NCBI RefSeq assembly: GCF_008795955.1
Contig: NZ_VMHN01000001.1
Span: 1,426,001 to 1,490,000, forward strand
Reading direction: 5' to 3'
Length of the DNA stretch: 64,000 bases
Source: Marinobacter denitrificans
GTDB taxonomy: Bacteria > Pseudomonadota > Gammaproteobacteria > Pseudomonadales > Oleiphilaceae
The notes below the pieces were generated by a model that was given only the letters and a program-made list of their open reading frames with translations, searched no databases and was not told the origin of the DNA. A program made the translations under genes and the position numbers. Position 1 is the stretch's first letter, and every line of letters starts with the position of its first letter. Of this stretch, positions 1 through 8,986 are shown one piece after another.

Positions 1-36
1 CGGTGAATAACCAAAAACGACAACAAGGAGTATCCA

Positions 37-309
37 ATGCGCAAACCTGAACTTGCCGCCGCTGTTGCAGACCAGACCGGATTGACCCGGGAGAAAGCCA
101 GCGAAGTGATTACAGCATTCACCGACCAGATCTCCGCTGCTGCTGCCCGGGGCGAAGACACCACCCTGATCGGTTTCGGCACCTTCAACATTCGCAGCCG
201 TGAAGCCCGCGATGGCCGTAATCCCCAAACCGGTGCAACCATCCGGATACCTGCCAGCAAGACAGTCGGCTTCAAGGCAGGCAAGGCGCTGAAAGACTCG
301 ATCCGCTAA
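37..309 (+). CDS. HU-family DNA-binding protein
   Basis: Small basic nucleoid protein of 90 residues, the usual length for HU/IHF subunits. It has the two N-terminal helices, the beta arms and the conserved GRNPQTG arm-tip motif near residues 62-68, followed by the proline-containing intercalating tip (IRIPASKT). HU dimers bend and constrain DNA in the nucleoid. An AAGGAG ribosome site at 25-30 lies six bases before the ATG, which fixes the start. The gene stands alone and is followed by a strong GC hairpin at 316-340. The sequence does not clearly separate HU-alpha from HU-beta or a diverged paralogue, so no symbol is given. Confidence 0.93.
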   Translation: MRKPELAAAVADQTGLTREKASEVITAFTDQISAAAARGEDTTLIGFGTFNIRSREARDGRNPQTGATIRIPASKTVGFKAGKALKDSIR

Positions 310-315
310 GTCCGC

Positions 316-340
316 AACCGGGGGCCGCTCGCCCCCGGTT
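316..340 (+). terminator. GC-rich terminator hairpin after the HU gene
   Basis: A perfect 10-bp stem (AACCGGGGGC pairing with GCCCCCGGTT) encloses a 5-nt loop, seven bases after the HU stop. It sits between convergent genes and could serve both strands. There is no long T-run, only TTAT, so efficiency is uncertain. Confidence 0.6.
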
Positions 341-349
341 ATCCACTCC

Positions 350-1369
350 TCAGGACGCACACTCGGAACGGGAGCCATCCACCCGGCAGCGAATCGCCTT
401 CATCAGGCTGATAGCGCGTTCGTCGTAGACACCGTCTTCCAGTAATGACAACCGCACCTTGCGAAGCATCTTGTCGTATTCGGCGACGTCTTCCTGTGGC
501 GGATGCATCCACACATCCTCGGGAATACCAGCTTCGGCTTCAGCGATGATTTCGTAGGCCTCATCGATGCGCTGGATGGCCTGGTTACGCACCATCTGGC
601 CAGCACTATCCGGGAAGCGATCGCGATGGATGATCACCTGGAAGTTCATGTAGGCTAGCGCGTACTTGAACACGCCCCCATTGGGGGTCACACCTTTGTA
701 AAGCTCCAGGGGGGAATAGGCCACTGCCGGTGCATAGGCCAGATCGACACTGCCATTGTTGAATTTACCCGCAAAGTTGGCAGAGTTGGAGCCCACTACG
801 GAAGCACCCACATGCCGCACCATGCGCACGGAGGCGCTGTCAAAATCCAGGGTGGCAATGCGTTTGCCCTGCAGCTTTTCCACGGAATCGATCGCACGAT
901 CTCGGGTATGGAGGTACACCGCGCCACCGGGGAAAACGCCAGCCACTTCGTAGTTTCCATCGATCAGGAACGGGCGCGCCTTTTCCTGGCTGAGAGTGTT
1001 GTAAAGCAGCCGCATTTCCTCTTCACCGGGCACAGCACCCATAGCCTCCAGGGTACCGGTGAATTTGTTGAATTCGCGAGCACGGGTGCCGGTGAGCAAT
1101 ACGGCGTCACACTGACCGGCCTTGAAGTCTTCGGCGGCGACTTTCTCGTCGGTATAGGCACGCAGGTTCAGTTTGATGCCTTCCTTGAGGGCGATGGGCT
1201 GGAAGGTTTTGGTAATAGCGAACAGCGGGCCGTTGGCCCCCACCGGATCAAACACACAGAAGCTTCGCTCCATGAGGTCCGATTCCGCCTGGGCAAGCGG
1301 CGACAACGCAAGACTGGCACACAGGGCGGCAACCGCTGTGGCCTTTCGCGGTAGGTTGACTAGTTTCAC
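350..1369 (-). CDS. Putative periplasmic solute-binding protein (AdeT1/2-like)
   Basis: Exported protein of 339 residues with a clear signal peptide (basic start, hydrophobic core, cleavage likely after AQA near residue 28). The mature part resembles type 2 periplasmic binding proteins: a phosphate/TAXI-like opening, a central segment reading KLQGKRIATLD typical of the ligand-domain hinge, and four cysteines (two near the C-terminus) that could form disulfides. From memory it resembles the family containing Acinetobacter AdeT1/2, once called efflux components but better described as solute-binding proteins. The start is GTG with AGGAG nine bases upstream. No transporter membrane gene lies nearby, so substrate and partner are unknown. 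Confidence 0.7.
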   Translation of the reverse strand: MKLVNLPRKATAVAALCASLALSPLAQAESDLMERSFCVFDPVGANGPLFAITKTFQPIALKEGIKLNLRAYTDEKVAAEDFKAGQCDAVLLTGTRAREFNKFTGTLEAMGAVPGEEEMRLLYNTLSQEKARPFLIDGNYEVAGVFPGGAVYLHTRDRAIDSVEKLQGKRIATLDFDSASVRMVRHVGASVVGSNSANFAGKFNNGSVDLAYAPAVAYSPLELYKGVTPNGGVFKYALAYMNFQVIIHRDRFPDSAGQMVRNQAIQRIDEAYEIIAEAEAGIPEDVWMHPPQEDVAEYDKMLRKVRLSLLEDGVYDERAISLMKAIRCRVDGSRSECAS

Positions 1370-1494
1370 GGGGATGACTCCTGAATTATTATTGTCTGGC
1401 CGAGATTAGGCCGGCCACGACAAGAATACTTTGGCACAGGTGCCTGTCATCAAGGGCTCTGAAGCAAAAAGGTAAGGAACTGTGACGGGCTCGA

Positions 1495-1514
1495 CAGAGG
1501 TTCCGCAACCTCTG
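1495..1514 (-). terminator. Possible hairpin after the pyrimidine operon
   Basis: An 8-bp inverted repeat (CAGAGGTT / AACCTCTG) with a CCGC loop lies just past the stop of the dihydroorotase homologue, in the 173-base gap before the solute-binding gene. No T-run follows on the minus strand, so this is a weak terminator call. Nothing else was recognised in the gap. Confidence 0.3.
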
Positions 1515-1542
1515 CCACATTTTACCGACATGAAAGCCCGGG

Positions 1543-2814
1543 CTACAGGTTATTGCAGGGCCAGGCCTGTTGGCCATTGCACAGGGTAAGCCGAACCACA
1601 CCTGGCAGATCTTTACCGGGCAACGGAATGTGGCGCCCCACTGAACAGAGGTTGGTGTCGTCCGGCCGCCAGCTGGTCCGGGGGTCAAACACACACAGGT
1701 CCGCCACTGCACCTTCATGGAGCTCGGCGGAATGGCCAAGCACGGCAGCCGGGCCAGTGGTGAGCGCCCGGATCAGGTCTGCATTGCCCAGCTCGCCTCG
1801 CTGCACCAGCAGCAGACCCATGGACAGGGTGCTCTCAATGGTGGAGAGGCCCGGTTCGGTGGCGGCCATCGGGGCCTGCTTGGCAGCGGAGTCGTGAGGC
1901 TGGTGCTGGCTGGTGATCGCATCAATTACGCCGTCCCGCACACCGGCCAGCAAAGCCTGCCGGTCTCTCTCCGAACGCAGAGGGGGGCGCACATGGTAAC
2001 GGCTGTCGAAACCGGACAACGCATCTTCAGTAAACAGGAGTTGGTGCACTGCAACGTCTGCGGTCACTGCAATACCACGCTTCCGTGCATCGGCCAGCAT
2101 CTCCACGCTACGGGCACAGGATAACTGGCTCAGGTGCAGGCGAACGCCGGTTTCTTCAGCCAGCAACAGCATTTCCATGACCGCAGTGGTTTCCGCCACC
2201 TCGGGAATGCCCAGCAGCCCCAGCCTGGAAGCTACCAGACCATCGTGCGCGTACCCATCAGCTGCCAGTGCGCGGTTCTCGGGGCTGAACATCACCGTCA
2301 GCCCGAACGTCTGGGCATAGGCCATACAGCGACGCAGCACCCGCGCATTCTTCACCGGACGTGCGCCGTTCCCCAGGGCCACACAGCCCGCGGCCGCCAG
2401 GCCCGCCATGTCGCTGAGAAGGTCGCCTTCCAGGCCGCGGGTAATGGCGCCCACCGGCAGTATTCGCACCCCCGAACGCTTGGCAGCCACGTCCAGAATC
2501 AGATTGGTGACCGCACCGGAATCGTTCACTGGCGAGGTCTCCGGAGACGCACATACAGTGGTGAATCCACCATGGGCGGCAGCCAGGCTCTCCGAGGCAA
2601 TATTGCCTTTCTGACCATTGCCGGGCTCGCGCAGGTTGCAGCACAAGTCGACAAACCCTGGCGCCACGATGCAGCCGGCGGCATCAAATTCGTTATCGGC
2701 AGACTCTCGTCCAGCGGCATCGCCGAGCGCAGCGATGTAGCCATCCCTGATCAAGACCGTGGTTACAGTATCGGTGTTGGCCAGGCGGCCACCGCTGATT
2801 TTCAGGCTGCTCAT
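1543..2814 (-). CDS. pyrC': Dihydroorotase-like protein PyrC' (predicted catalytically inactive)
   Basis: 423-residue member of the type I dihydroorotase/amidohydrolase family, start overlapping the pyrB stop by 4 bases (ATGA). The metal-binding DxHxHLR motif is degraded: residues 56-62 read DLCCNLR, so both histidines are gone. The usual HLSxxxS histidine position reads HLSQLS, and the catalytic Asp of the TDHAPH motif is replaced (TSQHQPH near residue 303). Zinc binding and catalysis are therefore not expected. In Pseudomonas and relatives such a PyrC' is needed only as a structural partner that assembles with PyrB into the active aspartate transcarbamoylase dodecamer. The adjacent pyrB supports the same role here. 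A working PyrC must lie outside the window. Confidence 0.92.
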   Translation of the reverse strand: MSSLKISGGRLANTDTVTTVLIRDGYIAALGDAAGRESADNEFDAAGCIVAPGFVDLCCNLREPGNGQKGNIASESLAAAHGGFTTVCASPETSPVNDSGAVTNLILDVAAKRSGVRILPVGAITRGLEGDLLSDMAGLAAAGCVALGNGARPVKNARVLRRCMAYAQTFGLTVMFSPENRALAADGYAHDGLVASRLGLLGIPEVAETTAVMEMLLLAEETGVRLHLSQLSCARSVEMLADARKRGIAVTADVAVHQLLFTEDALSGFDSRYHVRPPLRSERDRQALLAGVRDGVIDAITSQHQPHDSAAKQAPMAATEPGLSTIESTLSMGLLLVQRGELGNADLIRALTTGPAAVLGHSAELHEGAVADLCVFDPRTSWRPDDTNLCSVGRHIPLPGKDLPGVVRLTLCNGQQAWPCNNL

Positions 2815-3824
2815 CCCTCGACCCTCTCTGCCAGCTTGCGATTGCGCTCTGCCATCTGGCCACCCATGGCCATGGACATTACGGCCATGCGAATGGCAAT
2901 ACCGTTGGTGACCTGGTTGAGGATGACCGACTGTGGCCCGTCAGCCACCGCCGATTCTATTTCCACCCCCCTGTTGATGGGGCCGGGATGCATCACAATG
3001 CAGCCCGGGTCGGCAAGGGCCAGCTTCTCCCGATTGAGACCATAGAGTCGGTAGAACTCCCGTTCGCTGGGCAGTAGCGCCCCTTCCATACGTTCTTTTT
3101 GCAGGCGCAGCATGATCACCACATCCAGGTCTTTCATGCCCCGTTTCATGTCGTATTCCACGGTGCAGCCCAGGCTTTCCACGTCTCTTGGCAGCAGGGT
3201 GGCCGGTGCGATCACCCGTACTTCTGCCGCTCCCAATTCGTTCAGGGCACGGATCTGGGAGCGCGCCACCCGTGAGTGCAACACATCACCAACAATGGCC
3301 ACTTTCAGCCCCTCAAAACGGCCCTTGTGTTGCCGGATGGTGAGCATGTCCAGCATGGCCTGAGTGGGGTGGGCATGGCGGCCGTCTCCGGCATTAATGA
3401 TCGCCACCCCCGGTGTAACGCTTTCGGCAATAAAATGGGGAGCACCACTCTGGGAATGACGCACCACGAACATGTCGCTGGCCATGGCTTCCAGATTCAG
3501 CAGAGTGTCAGACAGGGACTCACCCTTGGACGTGGCTGAGGTATTGATGTCCAGGTTGAGTACGTCCGCCGAGAGGCGCTTGGCCGCCAGTTCGAAGGTG
3601 CTGCGGGTGCGGGTGCTGGATTCAAAGAACAGGTTCACCACCGTACGGCCCCGCAGCAACGGCACTTTCTTGATGCTGCGCTCACCCACTTCGATAAAGG
3701 AATCTGCGGTGTCGAGAATTTCGGTCAGTAGCGCCCGGTCCAGGCCATCGAGGGTCAGAAAATGCCGTAGCTGGCCGTCGGCGGTAAGCTGAAGGGAGGT
3801 CGAGGAAGGGTCGTTTGCCGTCAT
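2811..3824 (-). CDS. pyrB: Aspartate carbamoyltransferase catalytic subunit
   Basis: 337 residues. Catalyses carbamoyl phosphate + aspartate to N-carbamoyl-aspartate, the committed step of pyrimidine synthesis. The carbamoyl-phosphate-binding STRTR motif is at residues 70-74 within [13 protein letters not shown]; further conserved blocks include HPTQAMLD and [10 protein letters not shown]. Its extra N-terminal segment before HFLTL fits class A ATCases that pair with a PyrC' subunit instead of PyrI. It lies 31 bases after pyrR and overlaps pyrC' by 4 bases, so all three are probably cotranscribed and translationally coupled. Confidence 0.97.
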   Translation of the reverse strand: MTANDPSSTSLQLTADGQLRHFLTLDGLDRALLTEILDTADSFIEVGERSIKKVPLLRGRTVVNLFFESSTRTRSTFELAAKRLSADVLNLDINTSATSKGESLSDTLLNLEAMASDMFVVRHSQSGAPHFIAESVTPGVAIINAGDGRHAHPTQAMLDMLTIRQHKGRFEGLKVAIVGDVLHSRVARSQIRALNELGAAEVRVIAPATLLPRDVESLGCTVEYDMKRGMKDLDVVIMLRLQKERMEGALLPSEREFYRLYGLNREKLALADPGCIVMHPGPINRGVEIESAVADGPQSVILNQVTNGIAIRMAVMSMAMGGQMAERNRKLAERVEG

Positions 3825-3855
3825 GTGTCGCCTGTTGGGGTTATGCGTTCGCTGA

Positions 3856-4365
3856 TTACTTGCCCGTTTCCTGTAATTCTATGTGCAGCGGGGCCGGGCC
3901 GCGCAATTTCACACGCTGGTGAGACTGCAGGGCCAGTACCCGTCCGGTTACATCCGGCTGCACCGGCAGCTCCCGCGCGCCCAGATCCACCAGTGTGGCG
4001 AGGATGATACTTGCCGGCCGGCCATAATCGAAGATTTCATTCATTGCCGCGCGGATGGTGCGACCACTCATGATAACGTCGTCGATCAGGATAATATCCC
4101 GGTCTTCGGTGCTGAAAGGCAGACTGGAAGGTTTCACTTTCGGGTTAAGGCCAATGCGGCTGAAATCGTCCCGGTAGAAGGAGATGTCCAGCTCGCCCCA
4201 GGGCTCTTTCAGGCCCAGACGCTTGCTCATGACATCCGCCAGCCAGACGCCGCCGGTACGAATACCGATCAATGCCGGGTCGGTGACTCCCCGCTCTTCC
4301 AGCCTCTTGCGCAGGCCCTTTTCCAGGTCATCAAGCAGCTGGTCCATATCAAGCAATGCAGTCAT
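3856..4365 (-). CDS. pyrR: Bifunctional PyrR: pyr regulator / uracil phosphoribosyltransferase
   Basis: 169 residues from the ATG at 4365, which has GAGAGGA about five bases upstream. An in-frame TTG at 4383 would add six residues but lacks a site. The PRPP-binding loop [18 protein letters not shown] is intact (two acidic residues then SGRT). In Gram-positives PyrR binds mRNA to attenuate pyr operons and converts uracil to UMP. In pseudomonads it sits upstream of pyrB-pyrC', as here. I did not identify a PyrR-binding attenuator in the short gap before pyrB. Confidence 0.93.
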   Translation of the reverse strand: MTALLDMDQLLDDLEKGLRKRLEERGVTDPALIGIRTGGVWLADVMSKRLGLKEPWGELDISFYRDDFSRIGLNPKVKPSSLPFSTEDRDIILIDDVIMSGRTIRAAMNEIFDYGRPASIILATLVDLGARELPVQPDVTGRVLALQSHQRVKLRGPAPLHIELQETGK

Positions 4366-4397
4366 TTGAGTCCTCTCATACAACAGCCTGAGCCGGG

Positions 4398-4838
4398 TCA
4401 GGCAGAACGGGATTCCTGCTGATGAAACCAGGTTTCCAGAATCAGCACGGCGGCACGGTCATCGACGCCGTCGCGGCCAAAATCACGACTGCCGCCGGCA
4501 GCCAAGACGTCGCCCTTGGCCTCGAAACTGGTCAGGCGTTCGTCCACCATTTCCACTTCGACGTGAAAGCGTCCGTGTAAACGTTTGCCAAATTTTCGGG
4601 CCCGGGCGCACATGTCGTTTTCGGTGTCGTCCATGTTCAGGGGCAGACCCACCAGCACACGGTCCGGCTTCCATTCTTTCAGCAGCCGACCAATCTGATC
4701 CCAGTCCGGCACCCCGTCCCGGGCTGGCAACATCGTCAGGGGTTTGCCGGTTCCGAGCAACTCCTGGCCGCTGGCCACACCAATCCGCCGGGTGCCGAAG
4801 TCGAATGCCATTACGCGGCGATTTCCTGCATCAGGCAT
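4398..4838 (-). CDS. ruvX: Putative pre-16S rRNA nuclease / Holliday junction resolvase-like YqgF
   Basis: 146 residues with the RNase H-like fold of the YqgF/RuvX family. The first acidic residue is in MAFDFGTRRIG, the second in the VDERLTSFEA block, and the last in GVDDRAAVLILE. The E. coli protein processes the 5' end of 16S rRNA. The ATG at 4838 overlaps the algH stop by 8 bases; an upstream TTG at 4847 is possible but has no better ribosome site. The algH-yqgF pairing is conserved across gammaproteobacteria. Confidence 0.93.
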   Translation of the reverse strand: MPDAGNRRVMAFDFGTRRIGVASGQELLGTGKPLTMLPARDGVPDWDQIGRLLKEWKPDRVLVGLPLNMDDTENDMCARARKFGKRLHGRFHVEVEMVDERLTSFEAKGDVLAAGGSRDFGRDGVDDRAAVLILETWFHQQESRSA

Positions 4839-5397
4839 GTCCCACAAACTCGCTGAGCTGGTTAAGATCGATGCCGATCAGTTTCAGCACCGCCTGATAG
4901 CGGTCCTCCCATGGCGTACGGAACAGGATTTCGGGAGTGGCGGGGCAGGTCAGCCAGGCATTGCTTGCCAACTCATCCTCCAGTTGCCCCTCACTCCAGC
5001 CCGCATACCCCAGACACACGAGGTAGTTTTTCGGCCCTTTGCCAGCCCCAATGTCGGAGAGCACATCCCGGGAAGTGGTCAGCAGCACGTCATCGGCCAC
5101 CCGGGCGGTATTCTGCCAACCGGCATCGGGCGAGTGCAGCACGAAGCCGCGCTCAGTCTGTACCGGCCCCCCACCATAGACGGGCACATCCAGTTCGCCG
5201 CCCTCCATATCAAGCTGTTCGAGGATTTCGCCGAGGTGAATATCCAGGGGGTGGTTAACCGTCAGCCCCAGGGCGCCCTCATCGGAGTGTTCGCACAGGT
5301 AAATCACCGCGCCATGGAAACGGGGATCCTGCAAATAAGGAGAGGCCACCAGAAACTGGTGCCGCAGACTGTGTGGAGAGTGTTTCGATGCTGTCAT
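4831..5397 (-). CDS. algH: YqgE/AlgH family protein (UPF0301)
   Basis: 188 residues, matching the family length. Typical blocks are present: FLVASPYLQDPRFHGAVIYL at the N-terminus, GALGLTVNHPL, and VYGGGPVQTERGFVLH. The biochemical role is unknown; in Pseudomonas AlgH was linked to alginate and virulence regulation. Its start overlaps the tonB stop (ATGA) and its end overlaps ruvX, indicating one transcription unit. Confidence 0.94.
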   Translation of the reverse strand: MTASKHSPHSLRHQFLVASPYLQDPRFHGAVIYLCEHSDEGALGLTVNHPLDIHLGEILEQLDMEGGELDVPVYGGGPVQTERGFVLHSPDAGWQNTARVADDVLLTTSRDVLSDIGAGKGPKNYLVCLGYAGWSEGQLEDELASNAWLTCPATPEILFRTPWEDRYQAVLKLIGIDLNQLSEFVGHA

Positions 5398-6260
5398 CCT
5401 GATGTCAGCCCCCGCCGTTCAAATACCCAGGTACGGATAATTTCCAGTTCGTCGATATTCTCTCGCATATCCTCCGGGAAAGGTGCAAACGGCGCCGCCA
5501 TTCTCACGATGCGAATAGCCGCGTCATCAAGCACCGTGCTACCGGATGACTGGAGTATAGCCAGTTCCTTGATCGAGCCGTCTTTCTTCAGGGAAACCAG
5601 CATGCGCAGGGTGCCATAGATGCCCGCCTGCCTGGCCTCCTTAGGGTAGTTGATATTACCCACCCGGGTCACCTTGCTGACCCAGTTCTGCACGTACCAT
5701 GCGTTGGTCGATTTCAAGGTGGACGCCGCCGTCACCCGCATCACGCGGGGTTTCTTGGCATAAGCTTGCCGTTGCTGGTCGAACCGGGCCTCCAGACTGG
5801 CGATTTCGAGGCTGCGCTCCATCAGGCTCTTCTTTTCTTTTACCGGCAACGTTTCTTCCGACTCCGGTTCCGCGGTATCCGGCTTCGACACCTGGCGTTC
5901 GCTGGGCGCCTCGGCCTGCACCACAGGCTGCTCCTGCTGAGGCACCGGCTTCACCCGGGAAGGCGGCTCCGGCTGAACCTCGGCGATCTCCTGCTGGCTG
6001 AGTTCGGAGGGCTGCGGCGATGTCATTTCCACCGCGTCCTCCTCGGTACCACTGCCTTTCTGGCTGGTCTGGGCAAGGAAATCGGCTTCGTCCGGATCGC
6101 TCTCGTCATCATACTGTGACAGGGTGATTTCCATGGTCTGGGCCGAGGAACGCGGAGACTCCGGCGCGAAAGTGATGCCCAACACCACGATGGCATGAAC
6201 CGCGAGCGCCATGAAGAGTGTGAAAGAAAACCGATCGAAATCGCTGACCTGCACTGCCAT
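5394..6260 (-). CDS. TonB-family energy transducer (TonB3-like)
   Basis: 288 residues: a short cytoplasmic start, one membrane anchor (about residues 12-32), a proline/glutamate-rich periplasmic linker, and a C-terminal TonB domain containing INYPKEARQAGIYGTLRM. TonB couples the proton motive force to outer-membrane receptors. The position between algH and gshB matches P. aeruginosa PA0406 (tonB3), which has been linked to twitching motility, fitting the adjacent pil-chp cluster. No ExbB/ExbD genes are nearby. AGGA directly abuts the annotated ATG, so the GTG two codons later (6254) may be the real start. Confidence 0.88.
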   Translation of the reverse strand: MAVQVSDFDRFSFTLFMALAVHAIVVLGITFAPESPRSSAQTMEITLSQYDDESDPDEADFLAQTSQKGSGTEEDAVEMTSPQPSELSQQEIAEVQPEPPSRVKPVPQQEQPVVQAEAPSERQVSKPDTAEPESEETLPVKEKKSLMERSLEIASLEARFDQQRQAYAKKPRVMRVTAASTLKSTNAWYVQNWVSKVTRVGNINYPKEARQAGIYGTLRMLVSLKKDGSIKELAILQSSGSTVLDDAAIRIVRMAAPFAPFPEDMRENIDELEIIRTWVFERRGLTSG

Positions 6261-6298
6261 TCCTGAACTTTACCTCGGTTAGGCCCGGCTACGGACCA

Positions 6299-7246
6299 TT
6301 ATTTAAGACGACGCTCGATGGCATCCAGCAACTGGCTGGAAATATCGATTCCGAATGCGGCATCCAGTTCCCGGATACAGGTGGGGCTGGTTACGTTGAT
6401 CTCGGTCAGGTAGTCACCAATCACGTCGATACCGACAAAAATGAGCCCTTTGTCCTTGAGTACCGGCGCTACCCGGTCGCAGATCTCCCGGTCACGGGCG
6501 GTCAGTTCACGGCCCTCGCCGCGGCCACCGGCAGCCAGGTTTCCGCGATTCTCCCCGTGGGAGGGGATGCGCGCAAGTGCATAGGGAACCGGCTCGCCGT
6601 CGATCAGCAAAATGCGCTTGTCACCCTGCTTGATTTCGGGAATGTACTTCTGGGCCATAGCCTGGTGAGCACCGTGGTTGGTCAGAGTCTCGATTATCAC
6701 TCCGAGATTGTCGTCATTTTCCTTCACGCGGAAAATCGAGCGTCCACCCATGCCATCCACCGGCTTCATGATGACGTCGCCATGCTCGGCATAGAATTCC
6801 TTCAGCCGATGGGCGGAACGGGTCACGATCAGCGGCGGGGTGCAGTCTTCGAACTGGGCGGCGAACAGCTTTTCGTTACAGTCGCGTAGCGTGGAGGCCG
6901 GATTGACCACCAGAGCGCCCTGTTGCTCGGCAATCTCCAGCATGAACGTGGCCATCAGAAATTCCCGGTCAACCGGTGGGTCCTGCCGCATCAGGATCAC
7001 GTCCAGGTCACCCAACGCACGATCCTGGCTGCCGCCGAACCGGAACCAGTCTTCCGGGTCCATGTGCACGGTGAGGTCCCGCGTTCGGGCTCGGGCCTGA
7101 CCACCCTTGAGGTACAGGTCCGGCAACTCCATGTACTCGATTTGCCAGCCCCGCTTCTGGGCGGCCAACAGCATCGCCAGCGAGCTGTCTTTCTTGAAAT
7201 GGATCTTCTCGATGGGGTCCATCACAATTCCGAGTCGGACTGTCAT
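6299..7246 (-). CDS. gshB: Glutathione synthetase
   Basis: 315 residues, standard length for the prokaryotic enzyme, which joins gamma-glutamylcysteine and glycine using ATP. The N-terminal domain shows RLGIVMDPIEKI and DVILMRQDPPVDREF; the ATP-grasp region has MKPVDGMGGRSIFRV and the metal-binding end DVIGDYLTEINVTSPTCIRE. The ATG at 7246 has GAGG upstream. It is divergent from pilG and leads into tonB after a 38-base gap. Confidence 0.97.
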   Translation of the reverse strand: MTVRLGIVMDPIEKIHFKKDSSLAMLLAAQKRGWQIEYMELPDLYLKGGQARARTRDLTVHMDPEDWFRFGGSQDRALGDLDVILMRQDPPVDREFLMATFMLEIAEQQGALVVNPASTLRDCNEKLFAAQFEDCTPPLIVTRSAHRLKEFYAEHGDVIMKPVDGMGGRSIFRVKENDDNLGVIIETLTNHGAHQAMAQKYIPEIKQGDKRILLIDGEPVPYALARIPSHGENRGNLAAGGRGEGRELTARDREICDRVAPVLKDKGLIFVGIDVIGDYLTEINVTSPTCIRELDAAFGIDISSQLLDAIERRLK

Positions 7247-7541
7247 AATGCCTCGCCAGGTAAAAGGTTGAAAACACGAACCGGTCTGCAGAGCGCTGTT
7301 GGTAATAATGCTATGCTGAAAACACAGATGGTATTGTACCCGAGCCGCGAATGCATCCGGAGAAATCCCGTATCAATTACGTGACTTCCGGAGCAGAAGT
7401 ACATTTGGTCACAAAGTTATACTTTTTATCCGGCCCTCAATACTCTATAAATGAGCGGGATTTATAGAACAACGTTAACGTTTGTGTTAAAACCCCCGGT
7501 TGAAAAATAACGACAGTCGCAGAGCGCAAGGCAGTTGGACA
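7247..7541. promoter_or_regulatory. Divergent intergenic region between gshB and pilG
   Basis: This 295-base AT-richer stretch must contain promoters for the leftward gshB operon and the rightward pil-chp operon. AT-rich hexamers resembling -10 elements occur (TATACT near 7418, TATAAA near 7445), but none has a convincing -35 partner at standard spacing. No gene or hairpin repeat was recognised. Confidence 0.5.
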
Positions 7542-7934
7542 ATGGATGACAACTTCGAGAATCTGAAGATTATGGTGATCGACGATAGCAAGACCATTCG
7601 TCGCACCGCTGAGACCCTCCTCAAGAAGGTCGGTTGCGAAGTCATTACAGCAACAGACGGCTTTGACGCTCTGGCGAAAATTGCCGATTCCCAGCCCAAC
7701 ATCATTTTCGTTGATATCATGATGCCCCGGCTAGACGGTTATCAGACCTGCGCACTCATCAAGAACAATTCCTCTTTCAAAAAGACGCCGGTTATCATGC
7801 TCTCCAGTAAAGATGGACTGTTCGACAAGGCCAAAGGCCGAATTGTTGGATCAGACCAGTACCTGACCAAACCGTTCAGCAAGGACGAGCTTCTTAACAC
7901 CATTCGCCAGTACGTTCCCCAAGCGGAACAGTAA
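7542..7934 (+). CDS. pilG: Type IV pilus response regulator PilG
   Basis: 130-residue stand-alone receiver, almost identical in pattern to P. aeruginosa PilG. The acidic pair D14-D15, phosphoacceptor D58 (FVDIMMPRLDGYQ), the S/T in MLSSKDG and the K in LTKPFS are all present. PilG receives phosphate from ChpA and promotes pilus extension and cAMP production. The ATG at 7542 has AAGG ten bases upstream; a TTG further upstream would add an unconserved tail. First gene of the pil-chp operon. Confidence 0.97.
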   Translation: MDDNFENLKIMVIDDSKTIRRTAETLLKKVGCEVITATDGFDALAKIADSQPNIIFVDIMMPRLDGYQTCALIKNNSSFKKTPVIMLSSKDGLFDKAKGRIVGSDQYLTKPFSKDELLNTIRQYVPQAEQ

Positions 7935-7966
7935 ACCTGCTGAAGCAAAGAACTATTGAGGACACC

Positions 7967-8329
7967 ATGGCCCGCATTCTGATTGTTGATGATTCCCCGA
8001 CCGAGGTTAAAAAAATCTCGACCATTCTGGAAAAGCACAAGCACGAAGTGCTGACGGCCGATAACGGCGCTGACGGCGTTGCCAAGGCCCGTGCCGAAAC
8101 TCCGGATCTGGTTCTGATGGACGTGGTCATGCCCGGGCTGAACGGCTTCCAGGCAACCCGCCAGCTGACCCGCGCTCCGGAAACTGCCTCTATCCCGGTG
8201 GTTATTGTAACCACCAAGGATCAGGAAACTGATCGTGTATGGGGCACTCGTCAGGGCGCCAAGGGCTACCTTGTAAAACCCGTCAACGAAGACGACCTGA
8301 TCAAAACAATCAACAGCCTGATTGCCTGA
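7967..8329 (+). CDS. pilH: Type IV pilus response regulator PilH
   Basis: 120-residue CheY-like receiver with D8-D9, phosphoacceptor D52 (LVLMDVVMPG), TTK and the VKPV lysine. In Pseudomonas PilH acts with PilG in the Chp system, as a phosphate sink and/or retraction regulator. It starts 32 bases after pilG with GAGGAC before the ATG and is followed 20 bases later by pilI. Confidence 0.97.
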   Translation: MARILIVDDSPTEVKKISTILEKHKHEVLTADNGADGVAKARAETPDLVLMDVVMPGLNGFQATRQLTRAPETASIPVVIVTTKDQETDRVWGTRQGAKGYLVKPVNEDDLIKTINSLIA

Positions 8330-8349
8330 TCCCCAACCGTGGAGTAAGC

Positions 8350-8895
8350 ATGTCCGCCCAGGCCGCCCCCTTTGCAGTACTGACGGATATCGCCCGACGC
8401 AGCCGGTCAATGGCTGCCGGTCTGCCGGAACAACAGGAAGCCGTCGAACTCTGGAACGGGATCGGCTTTGTTCTGGCAGGCGAGCGCTACGTCGCACCGA
8501 TGGGTGAAGTCACTGAGATCCTACATGTCCCCCGCTATACCCATATACCGGGGGTTCATCAGTTCATGTTGGGCGCCGCCAACGTGCGGGGCCGCCTCCT
8601 TCCCCTGGTCGACCTTGCCGGTTTTTTCGAAATCCCCCGCTCTTCCCGCAGCCAGCGTGAGCGCCGGGTGCTGGTTGTGGAACAGGGTGACGTGTTCAGT
8701 GGCCTGGTCGTCGACAGTGTCTCGGGCATGCAGTATTTCGCAGTGGACAGCTTCGTGGCATCGCCACAGGATGTGCCTGCAAACGTTCAGCCGTTTGTAA
8801 ATGGCGGCTACGAGCGTAACGAGGAAGTCTGGAAAGTGTTTTCTGCCGCCGAACTGCTCGGGGACGAACGCTTCCTGGATGTAGCGCAATGGTAA
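8350..8895 (+). CDS. pilI: CheW-like coupling protein PilI
   Basis: 181 residues. The CheW domain (about 40-175) carries GERYVAPMGEVTEIL and the NVRGRLLPLVDLAGFF block, which couples receptor PilJ to kinase ChpA. The ATG at 8350 has GGAG at 8341 and follows the pilH stop by 20 bases. The frame is open further upstream through pilH, but that part is an overlap artefact. Confidence 0.96.
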   Translation: MSAQAAPFAVLTDIARRSRSMAAGLPEQQEAVELWNGIGFVLAGERYVAPMGEVTEILHVPRYTHIPGVHQFMLGAANVRGRLLPLVDLAGFFEIPRSSRSQRERRVLVVEQGDVFSGLVVDSVSGMQYFAVDSFVASPQDVPANVQPFVNGGYERNEEVWKVFSAAELLGDERFLDVAQW

Positions 8896-8986
8896 GGGCG
8901 GTGACAACGGCAGGAACTCCTTCCCGCCTGCCCAACGCCCGCAGAAACAAACTTGCCAATATTATGAAGAGGCCGGGAGCCAGAAA

